Source: Rhizopus arrhizus (Eukaryota; Mucoromycota; Mucoromycetes; Mucorales; Rhizopodaceae). From it: 64,000 bases of DNA. The stretch covers positions 124,001 to 188,000 of the forward strand of contig JAKZZE010000035.1 of assembly GCA_024220505.1 (NCBI GenBank). The letters run 5' to 3'. Each line of letters opens with the position of its first letter. Within the stretch, counting starts at the first letter, position 1. Under the pieces are notes generated by a model, which saw nothing but the letters and a program-made list of their open reading frames with translations, did not search any database and was not told the DNA's origin. Below, piece after piece: positions 51,646-61,831 of the stretch. Made by a program: the position numbers and the translations under genes.

Positions 51646-54453
51646 CACTGCACCCAATCACCGTTATCCAAGTTGATAAAGTTGATCTTTTTTGATAGTG
51701 GTAATTCTATTAAATGAGTGAGAACTCGGATTTAAATGTTAGAAAGCTGATTTTTATATCAGAAGAAAGCTTGAAAAAAATAGATTGTAAATCTATAAAA
51801 ATAATCAAAAGTATATAATATGTTTGTTGAATAAAAAGACATTGTATTTTTTAAAAAAATAAATAATTTTCTGTTGTGCTACATGATGCCATACAAGATT
51901 ACAAATTGGGAAGACTATGCTTTTTCAACTTCAGTGCAATATTTTTTAACTTCAACAAAGATCGAAAACACAGTTCTATTGGCCTACAAGCTCGGAAATC
52001 CAAGTGATTGAGTCGTGGCGTTTTCTTTTCAAGCATTCTTCGGCTCTCATGTCGTATTTTACAAAAAAAAAACTTTGTTTAATACAAAAGGAGATTTATT
52101 TTGGTTACTAATGAACAAAAGAAAAAAAAAAAAAAAGAAGAAAGAGTGAAGAGGCACATATGAATAAGAGGGATGAAACTCTTATATAAGTGCATAATAT
52201 CGCTATAATAATAAGTATAAAAGTATGTGTTTATAAATTGGAACAAAAAAAAAAAAGAATGTGAATATGGTAGAAAATTTAAAAGATTGAATAAAATATA
52301 TAAAAAAAAGAAGGATTCTTTTGGCTCTAAAGAAGTTAAACTTGTTTTAAAGCTGAAAAAGATATGTTTTAAATAGTAAGATCACGGCATAAAAAAGACA
52401 GAGTATTTTTGATAATCATTTTTATTTTTTGAGAGTAAAGAAAAAAAAGGCGGCAACGGAATGAATGTCTATTATGCTACACGTCTTGAGATTTCTATGA
52501 AAAGGTTAAAAAACAAAAGAAAAAGTATATTGTTACTAAGTACTTTTGAAAAAAAAAAAAAAAATACATTCCCAGCATTGACATTACAAAAGGAATCTCC
52601 ATTCAATGTATTGTTTAAACTTGAATAAAAAAAACGAGTGTTTTAAATTTGGGCTTTAAAAAAAAAGTACTTTAGAAATTTTTTCATTAAAAAAAATAAA
52701 AGTGGACCAAATATGACGAAGGTGGAAAGCATCAAACAGAAATCTAAAATAAGATTCAAAGACCACAATACAAACGGCAAACTGATTTTATCTGTAACCA
52801 AATCTAGAATGAAACAAAGGTAAAAAAAAAAATTTAAATTTAAAGATCTAAACACCGCTTTCATTTTTTTTTTTGTTTTATTTATTTCACAAGTTTTTTT
52901 TTTTTAAAACAGCAAGTTGATTTCATCCAACTCTATTTCACCACCAAAAGCCCAAGCGATACTCTCTTCAGTTATATTTTCTTTTTTGATGAAGTCAGGA
53001 ACAGGCAACGAGCATTTTCTTTGTATACGAGGAAGAAATTGGATGCTGTTATTTCCAGTTCTTTGCCTCTTTGCCTTGTCACTTGCTATCTGATCATCCA
53101 ACAGCTTAAAAAATTCGGTACACTGAATATTGGATAATTAGTTGATTGCGCTTAAAAAGATATTAATTAAACTTACAGCAGGTGATCTGTACTTTGGTAC
53201 GCGAACTTCAAAATAATCAACTGTTTTCTTGCACAAGACAGACATACGTTCCTTTTCAGTAAAAGGAGCCATTCTATCTGGATTTTGCTCCAGAAGAATT
53301 TCCTCCACCTTATCGATTGTTTCATTGTTGTACATGTCTTCTTCTTCAGACATGTATTGCTGTTGAAGCAAATACTCACAGTTTGGATAGCTTTCGTAAA
53401 CGCCTTGATCCTTGTACTGCTCGTATATAGCCTTACGAGCTCTTGTTTTCTAAAAAACAAAGTTAGTTATGCGATTACAATATTTTATGTGGCACTTACA
53501 GCGCTTCTACGGGTGACTTTTGCTGCTTTTCGTTTTCTTATAAATTCTTCAACTGGATCTTCCTCTTCACCTGTGGATATTCCCGCCTTCTTTGTATAAT
53601 ATTGGCGCTCGAGGTACTTGCGCAAATCGCGGTTGTTGGTATTTTTATATGAATAATGGCTATTCACATAATCCTGCAGCAATTTAAATACTCTTTGATT
53701 TTCAGCAGACTTCAGAGGCTTTTCAAGAACATATTGAGATGATGGCGGCAGGTTGTTGTAGTGATTTCTCACAGCATCCTATATTTCAGAGAAAAGCGAT
53801 TAGTATATTTGTTTAAAATTGAATTTTAATGTTCTTACTTTGACAGCAGTAGCAATCGGCTTTGCGCCTTTGCCTGATTCTGCTTCAAGCTCATCGTATG
53901 CTTCTTTGAGCTTGCTGTATGCTACTTGCAAGGCCTGCTTTTCCTCTTGCTCTTTTCGAAGCATCTCCTTCAAACCATCATTTTCTTTTCTTAGCTCCAT
54001 ATAAATGGAAAAAGAAAGAGATACTTCATCAGTCTCCATGTCTTCGGCTTGGCGCATTCGCTTCTGAACATGGGTCATGGGAGGAAAACCAGGCCTAGGA
54101 TAGGCAAAGCTATCTGGAATGGCATCGCTTGAAGCAAGCTCAGGAACAACAGCACGAGAAGGAACAGCGATTGGTTGCCCAACAGAGTTAGAGCCACGAG
54201 CATTGGCAGGAGCAGGGTTGAATTGAATACCACGATCAGACATATTGTTATAAGAGTAATTTGAAATAAAGACAAGTGAGCTTGGCATCAAAATTGAATC
54301 TTTCTTAAATATCATCGAGTTTACAATGAAACTCAGTCTTAGTATAGCAAAAGAAAAAAATATAAAAAGATTTCCTTTTCGAAATTTTGTTCCTTTTTTT
54401 TTCTTTCTGTTCAGCAATTTCCTTTTTCAACATCGCTCCGGTTATCGCAAGGT

Positions 54454-54485
<32 letters not shown>

Positions 54486-55494
54486 GAAAAAGAAAAAGAA
54501 AAAAAGAAAACTTTAGTTCTAACATGCTGTAGTAGACATTCATACATGTATTCATGGCTGCTGTAGTTACTTTGGTTCTTTGCATATCTGCTCAAAAGGT
54601 AAATACATTCATATCTTTCAGTAATCTTTATTAAAAGTAAAATTAGCTTCCTTTAGTTCGTGGCTGAAGCTTTATGGATGTCTTGGCATCCTGTTTTGTT
54701 AGTAAAAGAGCTTTAAGGTAAATAAATCAAGTACATCATGGTTTACTTTTATTAATATTTTATTTTACACAACTTTAGATGCTTTGGCTTCTGTTGCTCC
54801 CTGTTGTCTATAACCTGTTATAGCTTTGGATTTTTTTTACTACTGGCGCGCTTTTCTTTATGGGCTTTATTTACTACGCTCTTTTGTTTGCTGCTTCTAT
54901 GGTCAAGGTAAGCGTATTTTCCTTTTTTTTTGCATCTACCGTTTGAATTTTTTTATTTGATCGTTTCCATGGATCCCCTGCTCGCTTTCCCTCCTTCCCC
55001 TACCCTTTTGTAATACTGTAATGAACCAATAATATATAATCAATATGGCAATAAAGCCCAAAAATAAATGAATAAAACTACATTTTTGACCAATAATACC
55101 GTGTTTTAAGCCTATTTTATTTCCCAATATAAATCATCCAAAGCTAAATATAGCCATAATAAGCCAATAAGGAAGCATTGCTAAAGAGCAACAGACGAAT
55201 AAGGAAGCATTAGGAAAAGGTAACAAGCCAATAAAGAAGTGGTATTAAAGAGAAACGCAAGCATGTAAGGTCCAATAGAAAGGCATCATACTTGTGTTTC
55301 GTCGTTAAAAGAATAATGAAGCGGCGCGTTGCCAAACAGTGATACTTGGTTACCGCACTGAAATAGTTAACATTCAACGTAAACAGGTTCAACTTGGCAT
55401 ACTGCAATAACGCTGCATTAAATATGATAAATCCCGATTAACTGAGGTATATCTGAGGACTATCATACTTTGTAAATAACAATTATGTGCAGTG
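51646..55494. mobile_element. CACTG element F, non-autonomous, TSD CAC
   Basis: A 3,849-bp element starting CACTGCAC and ending GTGCAGTG, inserted in the gypsy B 5' LTR with CAC at 51643-51645 and 55495-55497. Its right end, read on minus (CACTGCACATAATTG), resembles the A-D termini (CACTGCAAATAATTG). It carries an accessory gene but no transposase, so it must rely on one from elsewhere. It moved after gypsy B inserted, hence recently. 51646-52903 and 54510-55494 hold no supported gene. Confidence 0.88.
52904..54243 (-). CDS. CACTA accessory protein (element F), 4 exons
   Basis: Predicted complement join 54243-53839, 53778-53500, 53449-53177 and 53104-52904. That is 386 codons including the stop, with every intron phase 0 and GT-AG. 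Exon 1: a disordered start (MSDRGIQFNPAPANAR), then a coiled coil (MELRKENDGLKEMLRKEQEE). Exon 2: an RVFKLLQDYVNSHYSY region comparable with RKVKNLLRDEVRKHQRF of elements C and D, then a basic RKRKAAKVTRR end. Exon 3: the acidic YMSEEEDMYNNE block, then VRVPKYRSP, matching TSDEEDGPEDE and VKRPSFRS. Exon 4: a short acidic tail. Same four-exon plan, same order of blocks: a distant homologue. The role is unknown; binding the element ends is inferred. Confidence 0.75.
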
Positions 55495-55497
55495 CAC

Positions 55498-55670
55498 TCG
55501 TTCAACCCGGATTGCTGACCAATCATCTTCAAATAATTAGACAAATGTTATTGGTCCACATTTAATATAAATATACTAAATATTACTATTTCAATAAAGA
55601 TTATCTCTTTCATTAGTTAAGCTTTTTATTTATAAGTTTACTACAGTTGGTTCTATCTACGAAGACGACA
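55498..55670 (+). repeat. Right piece of the gypsy B 5' LTR and PBS
   Basis: Continues the LTR to GAAGACGACA. It has AATATAAATATAC as a possible TATA element and CAATAAAGATT as a possible polyadenylation signal. Two bases later TGGTAGCATCTGCTTATCG (55673-55691) is the likely tRNA primer-binding site. Confidence 0.9.
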
Positions 55671-55781
55671 ACTGGTAGCATCTGCTTATCGATAAAGGAT
55701 CTATACCGTTACAAAACTTTTATTACAAGTTCGTGCTAGTTAAGAACAAGTTACTAAGAAAGAAGGAAAGAAATTGTTGTT

Positions 55782-57101
55782 ATGTCCGGTGTACAAGAAG
55801 ATGTCCAGATGGGAAGTCCTACAGCAAGTAGTGAGTGGCCTAGTGGTGGTGGTCCTTCCATCCGAGTGAACAAGAATGTTTTTGAGAGTTTGTTGCAAGC
55901 TGTGTCGCAAAACAGGTCTATTACTGTGCAAAGGATTAGGTTGAGGGAACCCGATTTGTATCATGGTGAGAGAAGCGCGTTGGCAGTAAATACTTGGCTT
56001 AGCACTGTAGATTCTTATTACGATTTGGCTTCTTTAACTGAAGATGAAAAGTTTAAATATGCTATTACCTTGCTTAGGGGAGATGCCTTACTTTGGTGGA
56101 ATCGTGTCAAACAAGGTACTTTTGCTCCTAATTCATGGGTATCGTTTCGTTCTTCTTTTATTAAAGAATTCTGCCCCAAAAATACTGAACAAACTGCGCG
56201 TGACAAGTTGGCTGTATTACAACAACATTTTACGGTGTCACAGTACATTAGTGAATTCAGAACCCTTCAGCTTCAGATTCAAGACATGTCGTCTGGTGAT
56301 GCTCTTGATCGCTTTGTTCGTGGTCTTCAACCTGGTCTTCGTGTAAGTGTGCGTTCTCGTTTCCCTGACTCCTTGGAAAGTGCAGAGTCGATGGCTTTGG
56401 CAATAGAAAGTGCCACAAATGAATCATGTGGTGTTACAAGTACACAATCTACTGCAACTCATGCTCAGCCCCATCGCGTACCGTCATCTGTAAGAAATGA
56501 TGACCCAATGGATTTGGATTTGATTCGTTCTGCTTTAAATGCTATTATTGATTCTACGCAAAACAGAAGGTCTCTCCCTGTACAAAAGGGTAATCGTAGT
56601 CAAGTTCAATGCTTTGGATGCCAAGGTTTTGGCCATTACAAGTCTGAATGTCCCACCTGGAAAAAACATTCCTCTTCAAGCCAAAAGGGATTTCGTCGTC
56701 AACCTAATAGGAACCATCGCTCTCTGAATACTATTTTTTCGACGTTGTCAAGAGGTGCCACTGTTCGTTCTGCTCCTGCTGTTGGTGATCTTGTTGACCT
56801 CCATTCTGATACTGATCATGAAAATTTGAGTCAAGATCGATCCTTTCTCTCAAACGTAAACAATAAAGACTCTGATCTTCCTTTGTACGAGTTTGTTTTA
56901 TTTTCTGAGTTTGGTAAGCGTAACATAAAAGCTTTACTTGATACCGGCGCGAGTTCAAATTATATTTCATCTGCCTTAGTTCATGAAGGTATGAAAAGAA
57001 TTCCGTTATCAAGTACTTGTCAAGTTGAAACAGCTGGTGGTCATGTTATGAACATTCGTCATAAAGTAGAATTCCAGTTGGCAGTGCAAGGTTTATCATG
57101 A
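55782..57101 (+). CDS. gag: Gag and protease N-terminal part of gypsy B
   Basis: 439 residues from ATG 55782. In order: a flexible start; a capsid domain (about residues 60-215, with WLSTVDSYYDLA and GDALLWWNRVK); a CCHC zinc knuckle CFGCQGFGHYKSEC near residue 280; and a basic linker. The start of an aspartic protease follows (ALLDTGASSNYIS). The frame ends at TGA 57099-57101 in the middle of the protease. The rest (YVFDTKFDIILGRQWL) is in the +1 frame. Protease is not normally split like this, so I favour a one-base insertion near 57092-57098 (or a sequencing slip) over programmed shifting. Confidence 0.9.
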   Translation: MSGVQEDVQMGSPTASSEWPSGGGPSIRVNKNVFESLLQAVSQNRSITVQRIRLREPDLYHGERSALAVNTWLSTVDSYYDLASLTEDEKFKYAITLLRGDALLWWNRVKQGTFAPNSWVSFRSSFIKEFCPKNTEQTARDKLAVLQQHFTVSQYISEFRTLQLQIQDMSSGDALDRFVRGLQPGLRVSVRSRFPDSLESAESMALAIESATNESCGVTSTQSTATHAQPHRVPSSVRNDDPMDLDLIRSALNAIIDSTQNRRSLPVQKGNRSQVQCFGCQGFGHYKSECPTWKKHSSSSQKGFRRQPNRNHRSLNTIFSTLSRGATVRSAPAVGDLVDLHSDTDHENLSQDRSFLSNVNNKDSDLPLYEFVLFSEFGKRNIKALLDTGASSNYISSALVHEGMKRIPLSSTCQVETAGGHVMNIRHKVEFQLAVQGLS

Positions 57102-60100
57102 AATCCAAGCTTATGTGTTCGATACCAAATTTGATATTATTTTGGGTCGTCAATGGCTGTGTCAAGCTCAACCAGTGCCAAATTGGTCTACTCATCAGTG
57201 GTTGCTCAATTCGCCTGCAAAAATGGAAACGGTGGTGCTTACTCCTTGTGCTGGACCTGGTTCTACACAGATGGTAGACGATCAAGACCTACACTATGTG
57301 ATATCCAAGAAACAGTTGCAACGGTACTCAAGAAAAAGATTAGTGGAGGAAGTCTTTTTGGTAAGTTTTGTGAATCAGGATCAGAGTGCTCTGGGACCAG
57401 TGCTAGAGTCTGTTGAGGAAAAGAAGGCTCTGTTGATAGAATTTCAAGACGTGTTTTGTAACGATCTTCCACCTGGATTACCACCTGTACGAGTAGTAGA
57501 GCATGTAATCAATACTGGCGAGGCACGACCTGTGAACAAACCACCCTTCAAGATGAGTCCTTTGGAGCTGGATGAATTGCAAAAACAACTAAAGGAACTA
57601 TTGTCACTAGGACTAATAAGGCCTACGACATCACCTTGGGGTGCTCCTGTGTTATTTGTTCGAAAGAAAGATGGTACATTGCGCATGTGCATCGACTATC
57701 GTGCAGTCAATACACTGACTCAACGGCTGAACACACCACTTCCACGTATTGATGAGTGCTTGGATAGATTAGGTGGTGCGAAGTACTTTTCTAGCATTGA
57801 TCTGAAGAGTGGCTACCACCAGGTTCGGATTAAAGAAGAGGATGTTGCCAAAACAGCCTTCAACACAAGGTATGGATCCTATGAGTTCTTGGTCCTTCCT
57901 TTTGGCTTGACGAATAGTCCTCCTACATTCCAAAAAATGATGAATTCGGTGCTACAAGACTATCTGGATAAGTTTGTTCTTGTTTATCTTGACGATATAC
58001 TGATATTTAGTAGAACGCAAGAGGAACATAAAGAACATTTACGACTGATACTACAACGACTTCGAGATAACAACCTGTATGCCAACCTTAAGAAGTGCCA
58101 TTTTTATAAACAAGAAGTAGAATTCCTTGGTTATCGTATTTCTGCTGATGGCGTATTACCATCTAAGGCTAAGGCGTCTGCTGTACAAGAATGGCCTGTA
58201 CCTACGAACGTACAAGAGGTTCGACAATTCATTGGTCTTTGTTCTCATTATAGACGTTTCATACCGGGTTTTTCTGCTGTGGCTGCACCTCTTACTGACC
58301 TGACAAAAGGTATTGGTGCCAAGAAAAGACCTGTACAATGGACTGAGACGTGTCAAGATTCATTTGAGGAATTGAAGCGGCTTATGACTACTGCTCCTGT
58401 ACTGCTTCATCCAAAATTAGACCAATCCTTTGTAATTGAGACCGACGCATCCGATTTTGGAGTAGGTGCTGTCTTGCTTCAAGCTGATGAGAAGGGCACG
58501 CTGCACCCTTTGGCTTACGAATCCAAAAAGCTGTCTCCAACTGAACGAGGTTATCCCATTCAAGAACGAGAACTATTGGCTGTGCTTTTGGCACTTAGGT
58601 CTTGGCGTTGCTTTGTGGAAGGATCCGACTTCGTGGTGTATACAGATCATAATCCGCTTCAGTATCTTCGTTCTCAGATGAAACCAACACCTCGACTCGT
58701 TCGCTGGATGGCTGAGATAGAGATGTATCGCCCTGTTATAAAGTATAAGCCAGGTAAGGAGAATGGCGTACCGGATGCTTTGAGTCGACGGGTGGAATCT
58801 GCTGTAGTAGACAAGACGCTTGGTTTGGAACCTGATTATCTTTATGTCACCAGGACTATTGCTGATGAGGATTGGCCTCTCTACTATCATATTGACATTC
58901 CGAATGATCTTGCTGATTCCATGGAACAACGATTGGAGCGGGAAAAAGACAAATTCTTTGTTAAAGATAACAGAGTGTGGCGCCATGTTAAGATGGGTGC
59001 AAAAACCGTGGCTGTGTTGTTTTGTCCTCTCTCTCGTCGAGCCGATTTGGTTGCAAGATTTCATGAAGGGTTTGGACATGTAGGGAAAACAACAGTTTTT
59101 GACCTTTTGCGTAAGCGTTGGTGGTGGTCGACCATGCCTCAGGATATCACAGACTGGCTTTCATCCTGTCCCCAATGTCAACTGGCGTCTGGTGCTAATA
59201 AGAAACAACATTGTGCTCCTATGGTACCTTCAAGCATACCAACTGCTTTTTCTCGTTGGCATCTGGATTTCGTGGGTGAATTGCCTTTGACCCAAAAAGG
59301 AAATCGCTGGTTATTGACTGCTGTAGACTTTTCTACTAATTGGCCGATTGCTAGAGCTGTTCCAGATGCTACAGCGGAAACCGTAGCCGATTTCATTTAT
59401 GAAGAAATTGTAATGAAGTTTGGATGCCCTACTGAAATAGTTACTGACCGTGGTGCTAACTTCACGTCAAAATTGGTCAAACAATATGCTCAACGAATAC
59501 GGACAACTCACAAGCTCACTTCCGCTTTCCACCCTCGAACAAATGGGAAGTGTGAACGTCTAAATGGTATATTCAAGGCAATGTTACGCAAGTATGTTCA
59601 CGGTGCCATTCACATGTGGGACTGTTTTGTTGACGCCGCTTTGTTTGCCACACGAGTTCGAAAGCATCGTACTGCTGGATTTTCGCCGTTTTACTTAGTT
59701 TACGGTCGTGAACCAGTCTTGCCCGGGGACATACTACGTCCGTATCTGATCTCATCTGTTGCAAATGACCCTCGTACGGTAGCTGAACACACTGCAAGAG
59801 AATTGGAAGAACTAGGACAAGCAAGAGCGGCAGCTGAGAAAAGGATGCTAGCTGTATCAGAATACGATAAACGACGATGGGATGCTGCTATTATCAAAGT
59901 GGATTTCGAAGTAGGAGATCATGTGCTTTTACGAAATGAACAGAAATATGGTCTTGAATATAACTGGATGGGCCCCTATTTGGTAGTTGATAAAAATGAA
60001 GCCACAAATATATATAAGTTGGTCACAATTGGGGGGGGAGCCATGTCCATCTTGGGTACACGTGGACCGCCTCAAGGAAGTTAAAGCTGATAGCATCAAT

Positions 60101-60313
60101 GAAACATGGTACAACCCGACAGTGTCTCGAGCGGCTTGGCGCTCTGAAATGGGCCTTCGTTCTGATAATACCCCTTGTGCTAGTCTTGATCAGAGTCGAT
60201 CAATAGTTTCAGAGGGGAGTGATGTCGTGCCACCAAAAAGAAGGATCAAACCCCGTGTTCCGGCCCGCACTCGTTCAACCCGGATTGCTGACCAATCATC
60301 TTCAAATAATTAG
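57102..60313 (+). pseudogene. pol: Pol (RT-RH-IN) of gypsy B, frameshift near the end
   Basis: The frame begins in the protease tail (DIILGRQW). RT follows with RMCIDYRAVN, FSSIDLKSGYHQV and YLDD (57984-57995). RNase H has ETDASDFGVG, ERELLAVLLAL and YTDHNPLQYL. Integrase has an HHCC finger (HEGFGH, CPQC) and a core with HLDFVG, TDRGANF and NGKCERL (D-35-E spacing). A GPY module reads NWMGPYLVV. A run of eight G (60031-60038) shifts the frame and ends it at 60084. With one G fewer the frame reads VHVDRLKE and goes on to TAA 60313, 91 bp into the 3' LTR. This may be a homopolymer error. Confidence 0.9.
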
Positions 60314-60443
60314 ACAAATGTTATTGGTCCACATTTAATATAAATATACTAAATATTACTATTTCAATAAAGATTATCTCTTTCATTAGTTAAGCTTTTT
60401 ATTTATAAGTTTACTACAGTTGGTTCTATCTACGAAGACGACA
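60223..60443 (+). repeat. 3' LTR of gypsy B
   Basis: 221 bp, TGTCGTGCC to GAAGACGACA, identical to the joined 5' LTR. Preceded by the purine tract AGAGGGGAGTGA. Confidence 0.95.
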
Positions 60444-60446
60444 TGT

Positions 60447-60493
60447 GGAGATAGTGCAAATGGCTAGAGCGTCTGCCTATCATTCGGGAGGTT
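60447..60493 (+). pseudogene. tRNA-Asp-like 5' half, cut by element E
   Basis: GGAGATAGTGCAAATGGCTA starts a tRNA-like sequence: acceptor, D arm with GAGC, anticodon arm TCTGC-CTATCAT-TCGGG, and variable loop AGGTT, ending at element E. It resembles tRNA-Asp (loop CTGTCAC), but the anticodon reads ATC and the stem is weak, so it is probably a decayed gene or a tRNA-derived repeat. The T arm and acceptor 3' half would lie beyond element E. Confidence 0.5.
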
Positions 60494-61339
60494 CACTGCA
60501 AATAATCGTTCCAATTAGGTACCGGATTGCGCAAGATTGCTCTTCGTTTGGGTAACAAATTGTTACTTTTTTTCGTGAAAAAAATTAAATCTTGCTGTAT
60601 TGATCATTTTCGAATTTTGAAAAAAGATTTAGATGCGAAAAAAATAAAGAAATTTAACGATGTTATTATTTTATTTGTAGGGTAAATATTCATGGAGTTA
60701 TTCATGTTTTTAAAGAAATGTCTTTTTTTACAAACGATCTTTTTTTGGAAAGCGTATTTCTCTCCATTGTTTAAAGACCGATATTTTCTTTTTTTTATTT
60801 TTGAGGGCAAAATGCGGAAATCAAAAGCACCGTGCGATTATTTTGTACAGAAGAATACATATTAGGAAGGCAATCTGTGATCTTTAGCTAAGCTCATTGG
60901 AAATGTGTAACAGAACGTAACAAAATAGTTGCGTTTAGTAAAAAAAAAAAAAAGAAGCTGAAAGATTAAAAGTAAAAAAAAAAGACAAAGTTAAAAAAAA
61001 AGACACAGTTAAAAAAAAAAGACAGCGAAAAAAAAAAAAGAATATAGCAATAAAAGGTTCCTTATTCAAATGAAAACAATAATCTAGAGCAAATATACTT
61101 TATAGAAATGCAAATGCTTTTATGTTATAACAAAAGAATACTTGTATATTCTAAAAAGAATAAAAAAATAAAGAAGCTTTGCTCACATTTTGTTATAATT
61201 AACACATACAAGTACAGCGTTTTTGTTTTTCAAGTAAATAGATGGCTTTATTATTTTTTATGACAAATAATACAAGAGAATATATGTTTTTAAGCTTACA
61301 CTGGTTCATTACTTACCTCATGTTTACACATGGGTGTAA

Positions 61340-61400
61340 TTTGCCATTAGGCCATTAGGCCATTAGCCATTAGCCATTAGCCATCAGCCATTAGCCATTA
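61340..61400. repeat. CTAATGG subterminal repeats of element E
   Basis: About eight inverted units (CCATTAG), some spaced by GG or with one change (CCATCAG), against three in A and D and five in C. Confidence 0.85.
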
Positions 61401-61831
61401 GAGATGTTAACATTGCCAACTTCCGTTACCAAAGAGGAATTTTCAGCAGCAAGCAGTAATAAAAGTTTGATATTCTTATAGCTTTGTCATGTTGGAAAGA
61501 ACAGCTTCTCTCATGAGGTTAATGTTCATCATCCGAATGTGTCCCATTAGGAATTCCTACTGTAAAAAAAAAAAAAAAAAAAAAAAAAGAAATCGACATT
61601 AGACTTGGTTGTTATTTTTTTTAATAAACTTACATTTGACCAGTGCTTGAGCTTTCCTTTTTTCTTATGCCTTTGGCATCTAGAGTATTCCATGAAACAA
61701 AACGAGGGAAAAAAAAAACGTTACTTTAAGCACCGACTTTGTTTTTTAAATTTAACATGTTTTTTTTTATCAGGCATATTTTCTCTTTCTACCAATTTTC
61801 TTTGCTATTTCCAAATTTAAAAAATATAAAC

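Larger units (their letters stand above)
51598..60443 (+). mobile_element. Ty3/gypsy retrotransposon B, young
   Basis: 5' LTR (51598-51645 plus 55498-55670, split by element F), primer-binding site, gag, pol, polypurine tract AGAGGGGAGTGA, then the 3' LTR (60223-60443). The two 221-bp LTRs are identical by eye. Target duplication: TGTG at 51594-51597 and 60444-60447 (ATGTG if the final A is shared). The copy is recent but has two frame breaks in its coding region. Confidence 0.92.

Noticed and set aside
53285..53599. A 104-codon plus-strand frame within element F
   Set aside because: It is antisense to exons 2 and 3 of the accessory gene, crosses their intron, and shows no domain.
57070..57101. 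A programmed +1 frameshift between gag and pol of gypsy B
   Set aside because: The break falls inside the protease domain between the catalytic motif and the ILGR strand, so a one-base indel is likelier.
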